Assembly (NCBI GenBank): GCA_014706295.1
Contig: JACSVZ010000042.1
Location: 558,001-622,000 of the forward strand
Length of the DNA: 64,000 nucleotides
From: Lycocorax pyrrhopterus obiensis
Lineage: Eukaryota; Chordata; Aves; Passeriformes; Paradisaeidae
Direction of reading: 5' to 3'
Part shown: in pieces, positions 11,101 to 23,959 of the stretch
How positions within the stretch are numbered: position 1 is the stretch's first letter
Layout: every line of letters starts with the position of its first letter
Position numbers and translations under genes: made by a program
Notes under the pieces: generated by a model
The model's database searches: none
Told to the model about the DNA's origin: nothing
What the model saw: the letters and a program-made list of their open reading frames with translations, nothing else

Positions 11101-14100
11101 CCTTTGCCTCCAGCAGCGTTCCCTGAAGTGGGGATTTGTGCTGAGGGAGCAGCAGCCCCCATGTGCAGGGTGGGAGCTCTGCCAGGCTCCCCCAGTGCTC
11201 CGGGTGCTGCCGGGCACCGGGGTGGTCTCTCTGTGGCACCAGGGAAGAGCTGATGGGGACAGCCCCGGGGCTGGGGCCGTGCTGGCCCAGGGCTCCTGCC
11301 CGAGGGACCCTGAGATGGTGCAGCATGTGCTGCTCCCCGAGCAAATCGACACTGGGGTGCTCTGCCAGCTTCTCTTGGAGCCCCCTTGAACAGTTGTTTG
11401 CTCAGCATGTGAACCCCTCAGAGCGAATCCCTGCCCTCCATCCAGAGGCTGCTGGGAATGTGATATCACTGCTCTGTGCTTATCTGCTCCCCATCCCCTC
11501 ACTCTGCTCTGGAAGGCTTTGGCGCTCGGGGCTCGTGTGTCCCTGCACAAAGCAGAGCAATTACAGCTGATCTCAATGTGGTTTTCATTACAGCATTAAC
11601 AAAACATTTCTTATTTATGGGTCTTTCTTGTAGGCAGTTTCTGTAGCTCAGAGAGAGTTCCAGTGTCTTCCTGCATTCCCGTCTCCCACAAAATGGGTTT
11701 GAAACACAAACTTTGCTTGCAGAGTTGTCACAAGAGTGGCATGAGAGGAGGAGTCAGCCAGGGGGAACAGAGACCCAGCTTTGGTAGGTGGGTCAGAGAA
11801 TTAGGGAGGTGTTTTGGCTCATCTGAGGCGACAGAGGGACAATGGAAGTGCTCAGGATGACTCGAAGCTGCCATCTCAGGTGGGATGAGGTGCAGAGCCC
11901 TCTTAGAGCCAGGCTGGACTGGTGTCTCCCCTCCTGCAGGAGCAGCAGACCAGGGCAAAGCATCTCTGAGATGTACTTCAGCTGAATGCAGATCATAAGT
12001 ACAGGGAGAGCAGAAGGAAACTGTTAATGTGTGATATATGGGAAGTTTGGCAAACAGCTTTTGCAGCCTTTTCTGGACCAAAATACTGCTGATCCTGCGA
12101 GTCCTGCCATCAGCCCTTGCAGCGTTGCAGTGGCAGTTTGGAATGCTGGGCTTTCCTAAACCCTCCTGTAATGGATCCTTGCAGTCCGATTTCAGTGCAC
12201 CAGTGGGTTCTTGCATGAGCCATTAACCAGAGGGAAGCTGTTAATTCTGGCATTGTTATATGGCTACAAGAAAGTGCTGCTATCTGTCACCTTCCTTGGG
12301 TTCTTGTGTCTCTCTTTTTTTTCTAAGGTTTGCTCTTTTGTGTTAAAGCATCCTGCATATATTGAAGCTTTTATTATTATGGTTGGGAAATATTCCAAGT
12401 CCTGACTTGCCAGAAGGTTACACCCTGCTAATGGCATAAGAAATTATTCACTGTTGCTGGGAATAATAGATTTTCCAGGCTCCATTTAGCTGTTCAGGTG
12501 TAGGAACTCTGGGTATAGAATTGCAGGAGTCTGAGCAGTATCAGGTACCTGGTTGAAAGGGCATCTACAGAACCCAGATGTGTTTTTGTGGGAGATTTGA
12601 CCCTCCTCCATTCCTGCTCTGAACGGCTCAGGCCTCAGGACTGGCCAGTTTGGGTCATCTGGGGGGTTTATACAGCATGACCTTATTTTGCTTGAAGGAG
12701 GGATGCCCAGGTAGGGGGGAAGTTGTGCCCGTTACTGTGGTGGAATGCCAGCTCAGAAGCGAGGCACTGAGCTGTTGCCCGTGGTTGGTGCCTGGGAGGG
12801 GATCAAGGCCTGGGCATCCCTTCTGTGAAGCTGCCCAAGGAGGCAAAGGGATTCCTGCCCCATTCCCTGGCCAGCCCCGAGCAGGGACCGAAACGACGTC
12901 CAGGGCAGCAAACTCAGCAGCGAGCCGAGCACTCCGCCCTCCCTCCCCAGCCCTTCCACCACCACTGACAGCTGTCAGCGGTCCAAACCACAGAACCCAG
13001 GCTCTGGCACGAGCTCTGGGGCTGGGGAGCCTGCAGCCCATCTCCTGCAGCACTGGGACGCAGCGGGTCTGTCCTGCGGCTCAGCTCAGCTCAGCGCTGC
13101 TCTCTCGATGCATCCCCAGCTCCGGTGCGAGAGCAGATGAGAAGTGTGGTTCTGTTTGCTTTCGCCGTGTCAGTTTTCCAGGAAGGAGTCAGATGGGCCA
13201 GAGTTATGCAAACCAAATGGATCCTCTTTTGTTTGGAGCAGAGGGAAACAGTCACTCATTTTTGCGGTGAAACACAAACATTCTCCAAACAAACTAATCT
13301 CTGCCTGCAGCCAGCCTGGCCAGCCAGGAGCTCCCCCGGGGCACTCCGGGCTGATAAACTTTCTAGAGAGGCACGGACTGATGGGAGTTGGGAGTGGGAA
13401 GGGAGAGAAAGAGAAACAAAAACCTAACGAGATCTAAGGGAAAGGCCTTGTGAGATGAAGCAGCTTTTGTTTCAGTGAATGCTGGCACGGGGAAGCCTTT
13501 GGCCTTGGCTGCCAGAGCTAGCAAAGGAGAAAACAAGACACTGATCTTCATTTTCTTGGCATGTGTGCGCTGAGACAATGTCATAAATTCATGGGAGTTA
13601 ATGATACCGTCATAAATCAGGGTGAGAACAGCACTGTGGGGCCAGATGTGCCACCACTGCGCATCTGCCTTGCGCAGAGTGGGAAATGCTGCTTGGTTTG
13701 GTAACTCCATTGCAAAACTGAGGGCCTGCATGTGCTGCAAGGAGAACTTCAGGGAAGGTTGGAACTTTTCATTGCCATTTCTTTTTTTCTTTTTTTTTTC
13801 CCCCTTTTTTTAATGGAGTGTAAAAAATAAACAGTTCCTAACCTGCCTGAGGAAATATCCTTTTATATTGCTTCCAAAGCAAAGAAATACACCAGTATGA
13901 GACAGGGACTCTAATGTATGACAGGGATTACCAGAGCAATACTACTGCTTTCTAAAACTTTGTACCCTGCAGAAACCTCTTCTAGGAATGTCTGGGAAGG
14001 GATGCTTGGCTTGGTGAGTCCTGCTCCTGCATGATGGGATAGATTCTTGTAGTCAGTACATCTTTATGACTCATAAATGCAGCAAAATATGGTGTGAGAC

Positions 14101-14509
14101 CCTGCTCGTGAGAGCTGAGAGCAGAGCAGGATGAGGAGTGCTCTGCTGCTGGTGCCCTAACCATCATTTCCTGCCACCCACGTGAGCAGACTCATCTCAG
14201 AAGCGACGGGGAGATGTTTCTGCCTTGAAATGCAAGATTTTCCATAATGTACAGTTTTCTTTACCTGGATATCTCCACTTTTATATAACCTGTTGCAACT
14301 CCAGCGGGGCTCCTGCACAGAGTGATCCTGTACTCTGACCTCCCAAAAAGCTGCACACCTTCAGCTGTGCTGTGGCTCAGACATGTGAGGCAGCTCTTTA
14401 TCCCTCATCCCATTTATGTATCAAGAGTGAGGAAAACCATTATTTAAACACGCTCTCTAAGGCCTGTAGCACTGATTTGGCAGTAAATCCCACTATTTCT
14501 CGTTTCCAG
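8177..14509 (+). other. ANTXR1: ANTXR1 intron 10 (6.3 kb)
   Basis: Non-coding. It holds a moderately GC- and CpG-rich stretch at about 12880-13130, a T/C-rich tract at about 13780-13812 and an AT-rich, low-repeat stretch at about 13820-13980. No CR1 or LTR could be assigned. The 206-codon and 134-codon open frames at 12650-13270 and 10849-11253 show no domain, no conserved motif and no splice logic. Confidence 0.8.
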
Positions 14510-14579
14510 ATGAGAAGCCTTTCGTGGTGGAGGACACCTACCTGCTGTGCCCAGCACCTGTGCTGAGAGAAGTTGGCAT
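14510..14579 (+). CDS. ANTXR1: ANTXR1 exon 11 (Ig-like domain)
   Basis: 70 bp. It completes an Asn codon (A|AT) and ends with AT of a split Met codon. It encodes [20 protein letters not shown] and then EVG, with one of the Ig-region cysteines (LLCPAP). The acceptor is gtttccag. The donor gtacgt starts at 14580 inside the string GGCATGTACGT, which fixes the exon end at T14579. Phase agrees with exons 10 and 12. Confidence 0.95.
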
Positions 14580-14877
14580 GTACGTTTTTCCTACCCCAAT
14601 ATTCACTCTGCCTGTGGGGAGATGGGTCTGGGCTGCCTCCCTGTGCTGTGCTGCTCCTGTTGGGATCCCAGGCTGACATTCCCTCGTGATCACCAGCAGT
14701 TGGAGCACAGTTGGAGCAGTTGGATCACCAGCACCTGGAGCACAGGGGCCAGGGCACCACCAGTGGGAATTATCTGCACAAGAGGCTTTTCTGAGCACCA
14801 GCAGCCCAGGGCCCGGGATGGTATCAGACAGAGGGCTGTGGATGAGCTGCCCTGAGTTGTTTCTTGGGTTTTTTCAG
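14580..14877 (+). other. ANTXR1: ANTXR1 intron 11 (298 bp) with a short imperfect direct repeat
   Basis: The shortest intron in the window. It contains an imperfect 23-bp direct repeat at 14688-14710 and 14723-14745 (35-bp period, two mismatches) and further GTTGGAGCA copies between them. It ends with a T-rich tract and tttttcag. Confidence 0.85.
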
Positions 14878-14956
14878 GGAAGCAGCTCTTCAAGTCAGCA
14901 TGAACGATGGTCTGAGCTTCATCTCCAGCTCTGTCATCATCTCCAGCACGCACTGT
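14878..14956 (+). CDS. ANTXR1: ANTXR1 exon 12 (end of Ig-like domain)
   Basis: 79 bp. Its first G completes the split Met codon and it ends in phase 0 on TGT. It encodes [20 protein letters not shown] and then ISSTHC, closing the extracellular Ig-like domain just before the membrane. Mammals have Lys where this bird has the first Glu. The donor is gtaagt. If the following intron were retained, only five more codons would be read before TAA at 14972-14974. Confidence 0.96.
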
Positions 14957-15750
14957 GTAAGTTTTGATTCCTAAAATGCTTCTGTGGGGTGGTGGGACTC
15001 AGCAGCAGGTGTGTGCTATGTCAGCAGTGGGGCTGCCAGGTTGGGTGAGCCTGGTGTGAAGGACGTGCTCCCCCCTTTAAGGTGAGTTTGAAGGTGTGGC
15101 AATGTGACATTTTGTGTGTCTTTTGTGCCACGATGTGGCCAAGCTCTTCAGCCTTCAGTAAGCGCCTCAGGCTCTGTCCGTGGTGGGACAGGGGCCAGAG
15201 CTGGGCTGGCAGTGCCCTGGAGGTGTCTGTGCCTGCCTGGCCACTGCCCAGGGAACAAGGAGCAGCTCTGCTGCCCTTCTTACCTGGCCTGATCCCTCTG
15301 CATGGAAACCAGCAGGGAGCCAAAAATGCGCTGGGTTCTCCCTGGAGTGGGTGGTTTGTGGCTGCAGCCCCCGCTGTCAGTGGGGAATTGCTGCACTCAG
15401 GCTCTGCTGGAACCGGGATGATGAAATTTGTAATTCCCAGCAATGCTGAAGATGCTGCTTCTGCTGAGTCCTGGCTGTTGGGAACAGGGCATGAAATGAG
15501 TCGTGCTGGAGGGGGTAGTGAAGGAATTCGTTTGGAATTCATGTGGAATTCCCAGCAGTCCTTCATGCGTCAGTGTATTCAGCTTTATCCATCTGTGGGC
15601 AGACCTGTCACTGTACAGGCCATGGGTGTGTGAAAAGCTTTAGCAGAGAGATTTTCCGGCTTTCTGCAGCATTTTGTGAGAGTTCTGTCTTTCCCGTGCA
15701 AGTAAGAAAAAACAATGTTACCGTTTTGTAAACTTCTTGCAGCTGCAGGT

Positions 15751-15981
15751 TGTTTTGGCAGAATTGTTATGGTTCTAACCGGAAAAACACTCAGAGATGT
15801 GTGTCTTAGAACTTGACCAATCCCCTTAAGGGGTGGATGGCAAAAACCAATTACCTTATGCCACTTAATACACTTTGCAAACTAACATATAAAAGCCTTC
15901 TGAGAATTCATTAAATCATCCATCCATTGATCCCTGAGCCTGGACTTCATGTCGTTTCTCTACTCGTCCGTGGGGAAAACA
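15751..15981 (+). mobile_element. Probable solo LTR of an endogenous retrovirus
   Basis: The segment begins TG (15751, or alternatively the TGTTATGG at 15765) and ends GGGGAAAACA. In between are a CCAAT-like string, a TATAAAA box at 15888-15894 and an ATTAAA poly(A) signal at 15910-15915, followed by a T/C-rich U5-like end. This order is typical of a U3-R-U5 LTR. No matching target-site duplication was found at either candidate edge, and no primer-binding site or gag/pol sequence follows. It is therefore best read as an old solo LTR. Family assignment is not possible by eye. Confidence 0.5.
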
Positions 15982-18900
15982 GCGACATGGGTGAGGCCCT
16001 GCTTTAATTTTCCTGTCAACTGACCTAAAGCAATTTTTGGGAAGCCAGAGCAGTGTTGCCAGTAAGACTTAAAAATGTGTCCCCAGCCTGCTTTTGTCCC
16101 TGTGCAGCAAAGGCCACTGGGTTTCTGTGCAGAACAAGGAGAGGCCAAGATGTACAACTTCAGTTACCAGAAGGGTTCTGTGGCCCACAAAGGCTGAGGC
16201 ACCAGCTGAGAAAAGGCTTTTGTGTCGCTTGAACTTGATCCTTGTTCAACAAGGACAAGACTGTATGGAGAGAGTTTTCAGAGCTTACATGAGAGGTTGT
16301 ATACCAAAACTGACAAAGGTTTCCTTATGCCTTAAAAGAAGGGAATTTATTTTATTAGTCAAGTTTTAGTTCTAGGTCATTGATCACTGGCAAAAATGTA
16401 TTTGCCTGTTGTCAGCACATAGGGGTTTGCTGTGTTTTACTTACATGAGGCAGGACCTGGGAAACAATTCTTAGAGAAAAATTATTCCTTCCTCATATGC
16501 TTTCTCCCAGGGATAGAATTATTATTTGTGGGTTATAGCAGGTGAAATACCTGTTGATCTTCAGTTGTTTAATAGCTGTAAGGAAGCCTTTGAAAATGCC
16601 TGTGCTTCATGGCACTGCCTGTTACTCCGATGCCTCCAGACTGGGAACCTGGATTTGCAGTGCAGCTGAGCAGCCAGAACTCAAACCCAGATCCTGCATC
16701 TAAAGCTGGATGCAGAGACATTCAGTGGCTGCTTTGCAAATCGTATCTCAGGCTTCACTAATCGAGGACATTCCTCCTGGGCAAGCACACATTTTGTCTT
16801 TGTAGCAGTGTTTTATGTTTTCGAATCCTTTTTAAAGATAAAACTGTTTACTGAGACTACAATGCTCTCTTTAGTTAAGGTTACAAGGGCTGCAGTCCTG
16901 GAATACCCTTATTCAAAATGTGCACCAAATTGTTTAATTGACTTCAGACCTGGGAGCTGGGTCTGTTGGACCATCTGCAGCTCAGGTGGGAGAGTGAGAG
17001 CTGGGAAATGAAGTGATGGTAACACACAGGGAAACAACAAAGGTTATCTTCCCTGTGTGCAAAGCAGCAGTCAGAGCTCTGGGCTCCCCTCTGTGCTGTG
17101 TTTCTGGAATGGTCAGGTTTGGAGGGAGGTCTGGAATGCCCTCTCCAAGATCTTTCCCAATGGCAGCAGTGCCACGCTCACCTTGGTGCCAATGCCCTGA
17201 ACCCCAACCCCATCTGCTCCCCAGGAATGGGTGTTCAGTGGGAGAAGGAACAAAGCCAGCAGCTCCATGGCCTGAAAAGCTCTGCCATTTATATTCTGAT
17301 GCAGCTCCACAACAAAACCTTCCTATGCAATGTGTAAATAATCTGCACAAATCCCATTTTCCCTGTAAGCAATAGCTGTCATTTTCTATCAACTGTCCAT
17401 TTTCAAGGACTCTCTGGAGTCAATCCAGGGAAGCAAAAATTCAATTAAGAGCATAGCTGAAGCAGACAGCTGCTTTCCTGGCAAGCAAAGACCAAAAAGG
17501 AGCAGTCAGAAAAGTCAGTTGGATTTGACTCCCTGCTGGAAGAATTAGCAAGTGGTGCTGGTGGAGTTGGGGAGCTCTTAGACAAGGAATTACTCCTGTT
17601 GCTGTGTGAGGAATTTGGAGAACTGGGAAAGAGAGAAATTGTTAAATGCTGTGTTGTGAATGTGCAGGTGTGCCCAGGCACTGCACACCAGGCAAGGTCA
17701 GGAGAGGGAATGTACAAGAGAGGAAAGAATTGCCAAGGCCGTGTTTGGGGGCAGGAAGTCAGGGCCAAGTTCTGCAGTGCAGAAAGAGCATCTCGGAGGG
17801 AAGCCAGGATGGGAATTGAAATAAGCCTTTGTTCATTTTCTAAAATGCTCCCAGAAGAGGAAAAACCACTCACGACCTCTTGCACTGGTAGCTCTCAGAC
17901 CCAAAACTGGAAGGGAGGTGAAAACTGCAGGGACAGCATAACCCAGCTCTTCCTGGGCAGCTCTTGGCTGGGAGCAGGGAATGTCACCAGGTCAATAAAT
18001 GGCTTGGGATGTTGGCTGAAGTGTCAGGTGGGGGGCAGACTCACAATTTGGGATAGAAACAGCCCCTCTGGTCTGACAGTTCCAGCTGAAAGGGTGTAGG
18101 AGCCATCAGAGTCAGCTAAAACTTTGGTCTCTTAACCTGGAGAAGTTTTGGAGCTGCCAAAAGGAGGTGGGGACTGGCACAGCCTCACTACAGCTGGGTG
18201 TCCCGGCTTTCTCCCTGGGGCAGTTTGAAAGGCTGAAGGAATTTGCACCCTTGTGTTTATCAATAGTGGATGGATTTGACCTTTAAATACAGAGAAAGTT
18301 AGAAAATCAAGAAAGAACTGCAGCCTGGTAGTAAAAACCAATGACCTTTCACTGCAGGCTTGTTTTTGTTTGGTTTGTTGTTCTTTGTTTTTAATTCAAA
18401 AGAAGTGTAATTCGGTGCCAGTGCAATGTGGGGTTTTTCAATAGTGGCTTTGTTCTGGGGGGCACAATTAGGGCTGTGCCAGTGATCAGTGCCCCTGGGT
18501 CTGCAGGCAGCCAAAGACACTCCCTGGGGTGTCAATAGAGGCTTTTTGAAGCTGCAGAGTCCATTTAATGAGACTTTCCTGGGCCCTTGACCTGGGTGTT
18601 TGTTATTAACTGAGGCATTGCTCGCTGGGAGCTCCAGGGCATGAGATTTCAGGTTTGCTTCTACAAGAAATTGCTCTTAAATTCTGCAAGTATTATAGGC
18701 AGGAACGTTTTCTTGCTGCCACAGGTCACCTGAAGAGTTAAACGTGCAGAGATTATTTCACTCCAATATTGCTCCATGGGCTGGTTTGTAACACCCTGAA
18801 GTGTGGTTGTCATATTGCAAAACCCATGTTCCTATGGGTTGGGAAACAGGGAGTCACAGAAGAGACCAATAAATTGGAAGTGGGGGCAGGACAGGATGGA

Positions 18901-20530
18901 AGTTTTGAAAAGATTTAATTTGAAAACATGAGAATAGTTTGTGGCTGTGCAGCCTGTGCTCCTGTGACAGTGCTGAGGTTAAAGAGGAAATGCAGTCCAG
19001 GATCCCTGCACACATGTGCACCTCCAAGGGTGAAGCCCCACTTAACAATGAGGTTGAAACAGAGCACTCTGCAATGAAATGTTTAATTTTATTGAAATGT
19101 TTTTCTGTTGAAAATGTGATTTCAATTTAAACCGAGTTTCAGAAGGAAACTTATCCCAAAGCTCTTGTGTGTGTCCAGTTCATGCTGGCGGGTTCTTACC
19201 CCATCAGAGCCGTGGGGAGCTGCCTGTGAGCAGCCTCCCCTGCTCAGCCCAGGGGGCTGAAGGAAAAGTTCAGTGATTTTCATAAGGATAAACACAGCGA
19301 TCGAGGGCTAGAGAATTGTTTTCTGCGACCAAAGATGTTCCCTTGTAACAGAGGGCACAATGATCACTGCTCCTTCCCACCGTGTGTTTGCCTGCTCTGT
19401 TTGCAGTGTGAGCTCCTCAGGACAAAGGCGTCTCTTGCTCCGGGTTTGTCCAGCCTGCGGGGAAAGGAGGCTGCTCCGGTGTTCACACTGGGCTGTAAAG
19501 CAAATAACGGGAAAAACGTTTGCAGCTCTCATCTCCTTTCGGCTCTGGAAGGGGAGGAGGGAAACAGATCACTGCCAGAGGGGCATTTCATGTCACAGCA
19601 CAGAAAACAGGGGAAAGGAGCTGAGAACGCCTTTGCTGGGTGACCTCAAGCAGGTGCTTCGTGCTCACATCCCCTGCTGAGCTTGGCTGCTGCTCAAGCA
19701 GCTCCACAGACACGGACCAGAGGCTGACCCTGCAGAGCAGTGAGTTTTCATTTCCTTTTAGAAATTAGGCCACATTGTTTCTGTTATATTAAAAAAATTC
19801 CTGTATGTGATAAATGGTAGACATTCGTTTCTGTTGCTGTGTGCAGCAAAGGCCAGCACAGTCAAGTGAGAAACTAGGAAATAAAATCTTAAGATTAAAA
19901 AAAACAAACCAAACCCAAATGCAACCAAAAATGCCCATCTGCTGTGTAGCAGCATTTTTTGGAAAACCCTCAGGATTATGCCATAGTTCCATTGAAATTC
20001 CAATGAACTGATTTATGTTTTTCTATGAATGGATTTATTTTTGTTTCTGTGTTAGAAGCATCGAGGATGCGTAAGATGAAAGAGGGGCTTAATACCACAG
20101 ATTCTCCCTTAGCTTTGTCTTGCCTCATGATTGCATCCGCGCTTCCCGGGGCAGAATTTTGGGAGCCTGGTCTTGGGCAGCAACCTCAGCAGGGAACAGC
20201 AAAGGAATGCTGAGGAGGAGTCATTTCCTCTGTGGCCCGACCATGGAGGGGCCATCCCTCTGCCCTGGCTGCTGGAGGAATGTGCACCTCGTTCACACCG
20301 AGCTTTGGGGTCGGCTCTTCCCCGGGATCGGTGTGTGCCTCCAGGGAGCCATTCCCTTGTAGGACATATCCCAGGGTTTGTGGGTCAGTAGTTGGCAGGA
20401 AACACCCCAGGGTAGTTTCTGGATCAGACTTTGCCATCCCTTCCCTCCTTTCTCGAGGAGATCCAAGAGGGGGGCCAGGCTGGTGTCTCCTGGCCAAGGA
20501 ATTCCCCCAGTCCCAGCCTGGCTTCTCACG

Positions 20531-20682
20531 TCCCTGGCAGTTCCACAGCTGAGGGGAGGCTGGACGGGGTTTGGAGCAGCCTGCTCTGGGGGAAGGTGTC
20601 CCTGCCCATGGCAGGGGGTGGCACTGGATGGGCTTTACGGTCCCTCCCAGCCCAAAGCACTCTGATGCTGAGATTCTCTGTG
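20531..20682 (+). mobile_element. CR1 LINE 3' fragment
   Basis: The segment contains the CR1 3' signature of GGCTGGAC, TTTGGAGCAGCCTG, GAAGGTGTCCCTGCCCATGG and a CACTGGATGGGCTTTA-like string, then a decayed terminal repeat ending near GATTCTCTG. It is 5'-truncated, as most CR1 copies are. The inserted GGG and other mismatches show it is not recent. Confidence 0.85.
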
Positions 20683-23078
20683 TGTATATATCTGTACAGC
20701 CCCCTACATATGAGGAAATGCCTCTAACACATCCTGCTCCAGCTCCCCTGCTTTCTCTCTATGGTACAACATCTTCCAGAAGTTCTTTTCCACTGTACTC
20801 CCACTGCCAGCAATTGCAGCCTTTTCTTGGCCTTGCTGGACTCTGGCAGGGCAAAGGAGTCTTCAAGGCACAGCTGCCTCTCTTTCCCCACAGCTTATTT
20901 GTTTCAGAGCCTGCATGGGAGAGTTTTAGCACCTCAGATGTGGAGCACCTTGAGAGGCCATGGAAAGAGCCCACTATTTTTTCTCTTACCATTTCTTGGT
21001 AAGATAAGGTGTTTCAAAAGAACAGCTCCAGGTATTGTCCAGGTCTCCAACAGTTTTCAGGAAGCAAAGTGCCAAAGTTTTACAGCAATTTGGCACAAGC
21101 TCTGAGACTACCTTTGCTGTCTGGCTTTTGTCAGCTGGTCAGGAGCTGTGGAGTTTTAGGTTGTTGCTCTCACTGTGGGTCCCAGCCCCACGTTCATCTG
21201 TGTAAGGGGAATCCCTGTGACAGTAGCACCCATCACAGGTAACTGTGTGTATTCAGTGGCTAGCCAGGCTTTTCTCCATTGGTCTTCTCTTATGAAAAAC
21301 CTTCTGGTTGACTGCAAAAATTATCTTTTTAAAATGAAAGCTGTTTTCCCGGTCTGAATTGCCAGCCTGTATTCAATAAGTATTAAACACACTCATTGCA
21401 TTATTCCATGGTTCAGTGTTTCCATGAGCGTTTGCATTGTTCTTCCAAATTTTGATTAAAAAAAAATAGAATGAAAACAGACATTTGAAATGCTTCAGCC
21501 CTTTTTCACCAGCTATATAAGAATGGGAGAAAGATCTCCAAATGCCAGTGGAACTTTTGCAAACTCTTTGAGCAGGCAGATTTTTGTTCCTGTTTATCAT
21601 TCAGCTTGGCTGAGTGGCAGCTTCTATCTCAGCACAGTTCTGGCTGTATAAAACCATAGACATTACACAGAGTGACAGCTCAGTTCTGAGTGAGACTGGG
21701 AAGGTCTGGCACCTCCAACCCTGCCCAGTCCTCTGGACTGGTTTGCTGCTGTGGTACACAAAACCCCAGCTGGCCAGACCAGCTGCATTGCAGAGGAACA
21801 GATGTGTTGGGGTATCAAAAATTGGTCTTTACAGGTTGTTCTTGGGAGAAAGGAAAGTAAAAACAAATTCTATTTTTTAAAACAAACCAAAAAATCCCCA
21901 GGAAACAGTTTAAAAGCCACTTTAATTTGTTTTGCGTTTTTGCAAATTGATTTTAGAATACTCTTAATGAGCAAATGTTTGTTTTAATGTGGGGCTGAGG
22001 GGGCAGATAACAATTAGACATAAAAAGCCTGATTTCTTCTACAATTTCATGGCAGTAAAGAGTTGAGATCACACTTTATAAAGAGTTGAATACCAGCAGG
22101 TTGCATTTTGCAGATGATGGATGTGCCTTTACGCTGTTTGTCTGGAGCAACAGCCCCAAATGTACAGCTCGGTCTTCTCAAATGAACTTTTTTTGTGTGT
22201 TGGGGTCCAAGTTCCATTTCCAGACACGCCTTGGGTGAATTCTTCTCCTGTGTGGATTGCCTTCTCTTGCTTCCAAGTGTCAAAGATCAGGTTATCTTGA
22301 TCCAAGCTCTCCAGAAATTCTCTCTGCACCAGCAGAGAGTTTGGAAAATGCTCTCAACCTGGTTGTTCTTCCATGACTCTCCCGTTCTGGAATGATGGGA
22401 GGTCATCTGGCCCTTGAGCTGCAGTGATTTAAGCAGGCACCCATCTCTTGCACCCGCCGGGTCAGTCTGTTCCTGGACGTGTCCTCAGTCTGGCACCGTG
22501 GCCTTGACATTGGGTGGGGGGGTTTAAATGTCTGGCTCTTGCAGCAAGAACCTCTCAAAGAGGCTTAGGTCAGGCCTTGCTGGTCTGGGAATAGCAGAGT
22601 CCTGGGCAGGAGTGGTACAGGGAGGCTGGCACACCTCGGGGAGACAGGGACATCTGGGTTGGGTTAAATCCGAGCAGCAAGAAGTGACGCACATTTGGGG
22701 TTTGACAGCTGAATCGAGCTGGCTTGTGCAGCAGTTTGCAGTGCTGATCAATACTGGAGAATTGCAAATGTGTTTTAACTGGGAGAAGTGTCCCAGCCAG
22801 AGAGGAGGGAATCTTCTGGAGTTAATGATGGGGAAACTCCCTGTGTGTCCTTGTGATGGATGTTCAGATCTCTTGGAAAGCTCATGGCAGAGCTGCTCTG
22901 AGTCAGCACAGCTGAGAGGAGCAGGAGGACCTGGGTCATGGTCCCCTGGAGATCTCACTGCAAGTTTTCTGTCTGGAGTCAGCTGTAACCAACATTGCTG
23001 TCAAGTCTGTTCTGCAGGAGGGAAAGAGCTGCAAAGAAGTTGCTTGAACTGCAGTAAAACATTGCCAATACTGTGGCT

Positions 23079-23225
23079 ACCCCACCCCTGGAAGTGTCCA
23101 AGGCCAGGCTGGATGGGGCTTGGAGCAGCCTGGGACAGTGGAAGGTGTCCCTGCCCATGGCAGGGGTGGCACTGGATGGGCTTTAAGGTCCCTTCCAACC
23201 CAAACCACTCCATGATTCCATGGTT
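23079..23225 (+). mobile_element. CR1 LINE 3' fragment
   Basis: The segment carries a well preserved CR1 3' end: CCTGGAAGTGTCCAAGGCC, GGCTTGGAGCAGCCTGGGAC, CCCATGGCAGGGGTGGCACT, TCCCTTCCAACCCAAACCA and the terminal ATGATTCCATGG repeat. It is 5'-truncated to about 147 bp. It lies about 390 bp upstream of exon 13. Confidence 0.92.
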
Positions 23226-23473
23226 GTGTTGTGAGCTCTCCTTAAAATCTTTTTCTAAGTCTTCACTTAAATAGTCTGAGGAATGTTACGTTAACTTTAA
23301 TCTGTGTTTTATGTAACTGTGAGGGTCAGAAAACTGATGCAAAACCTGTGACGTGAACGAGAGGTCTCAGCCTCTCTGCAGTGAGGTGTTGGGGAGGGCA
23401 GGTGCCACATTTGGATGTGTGAAGAGAGAGGAAAGCTGCATCTTGTCTGAAAATTAAATGGAGCATGACTTAA

Positions 23474-23959
<486 letters not shown>

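Noticed and set aside
12650..13270. 206-codon ORF in intron 10 over a CpG-richer stretch
   Set aside because: No motif or splice context; it has low-complexity Ser/Pro/Ala composition typical of GC-rich intron.
22528..23274. 248-codon + strand ORF in intron 12
   Set aside because: Its last third is the CR1 tail at 23079-23225 and the rest has no family resemblance.
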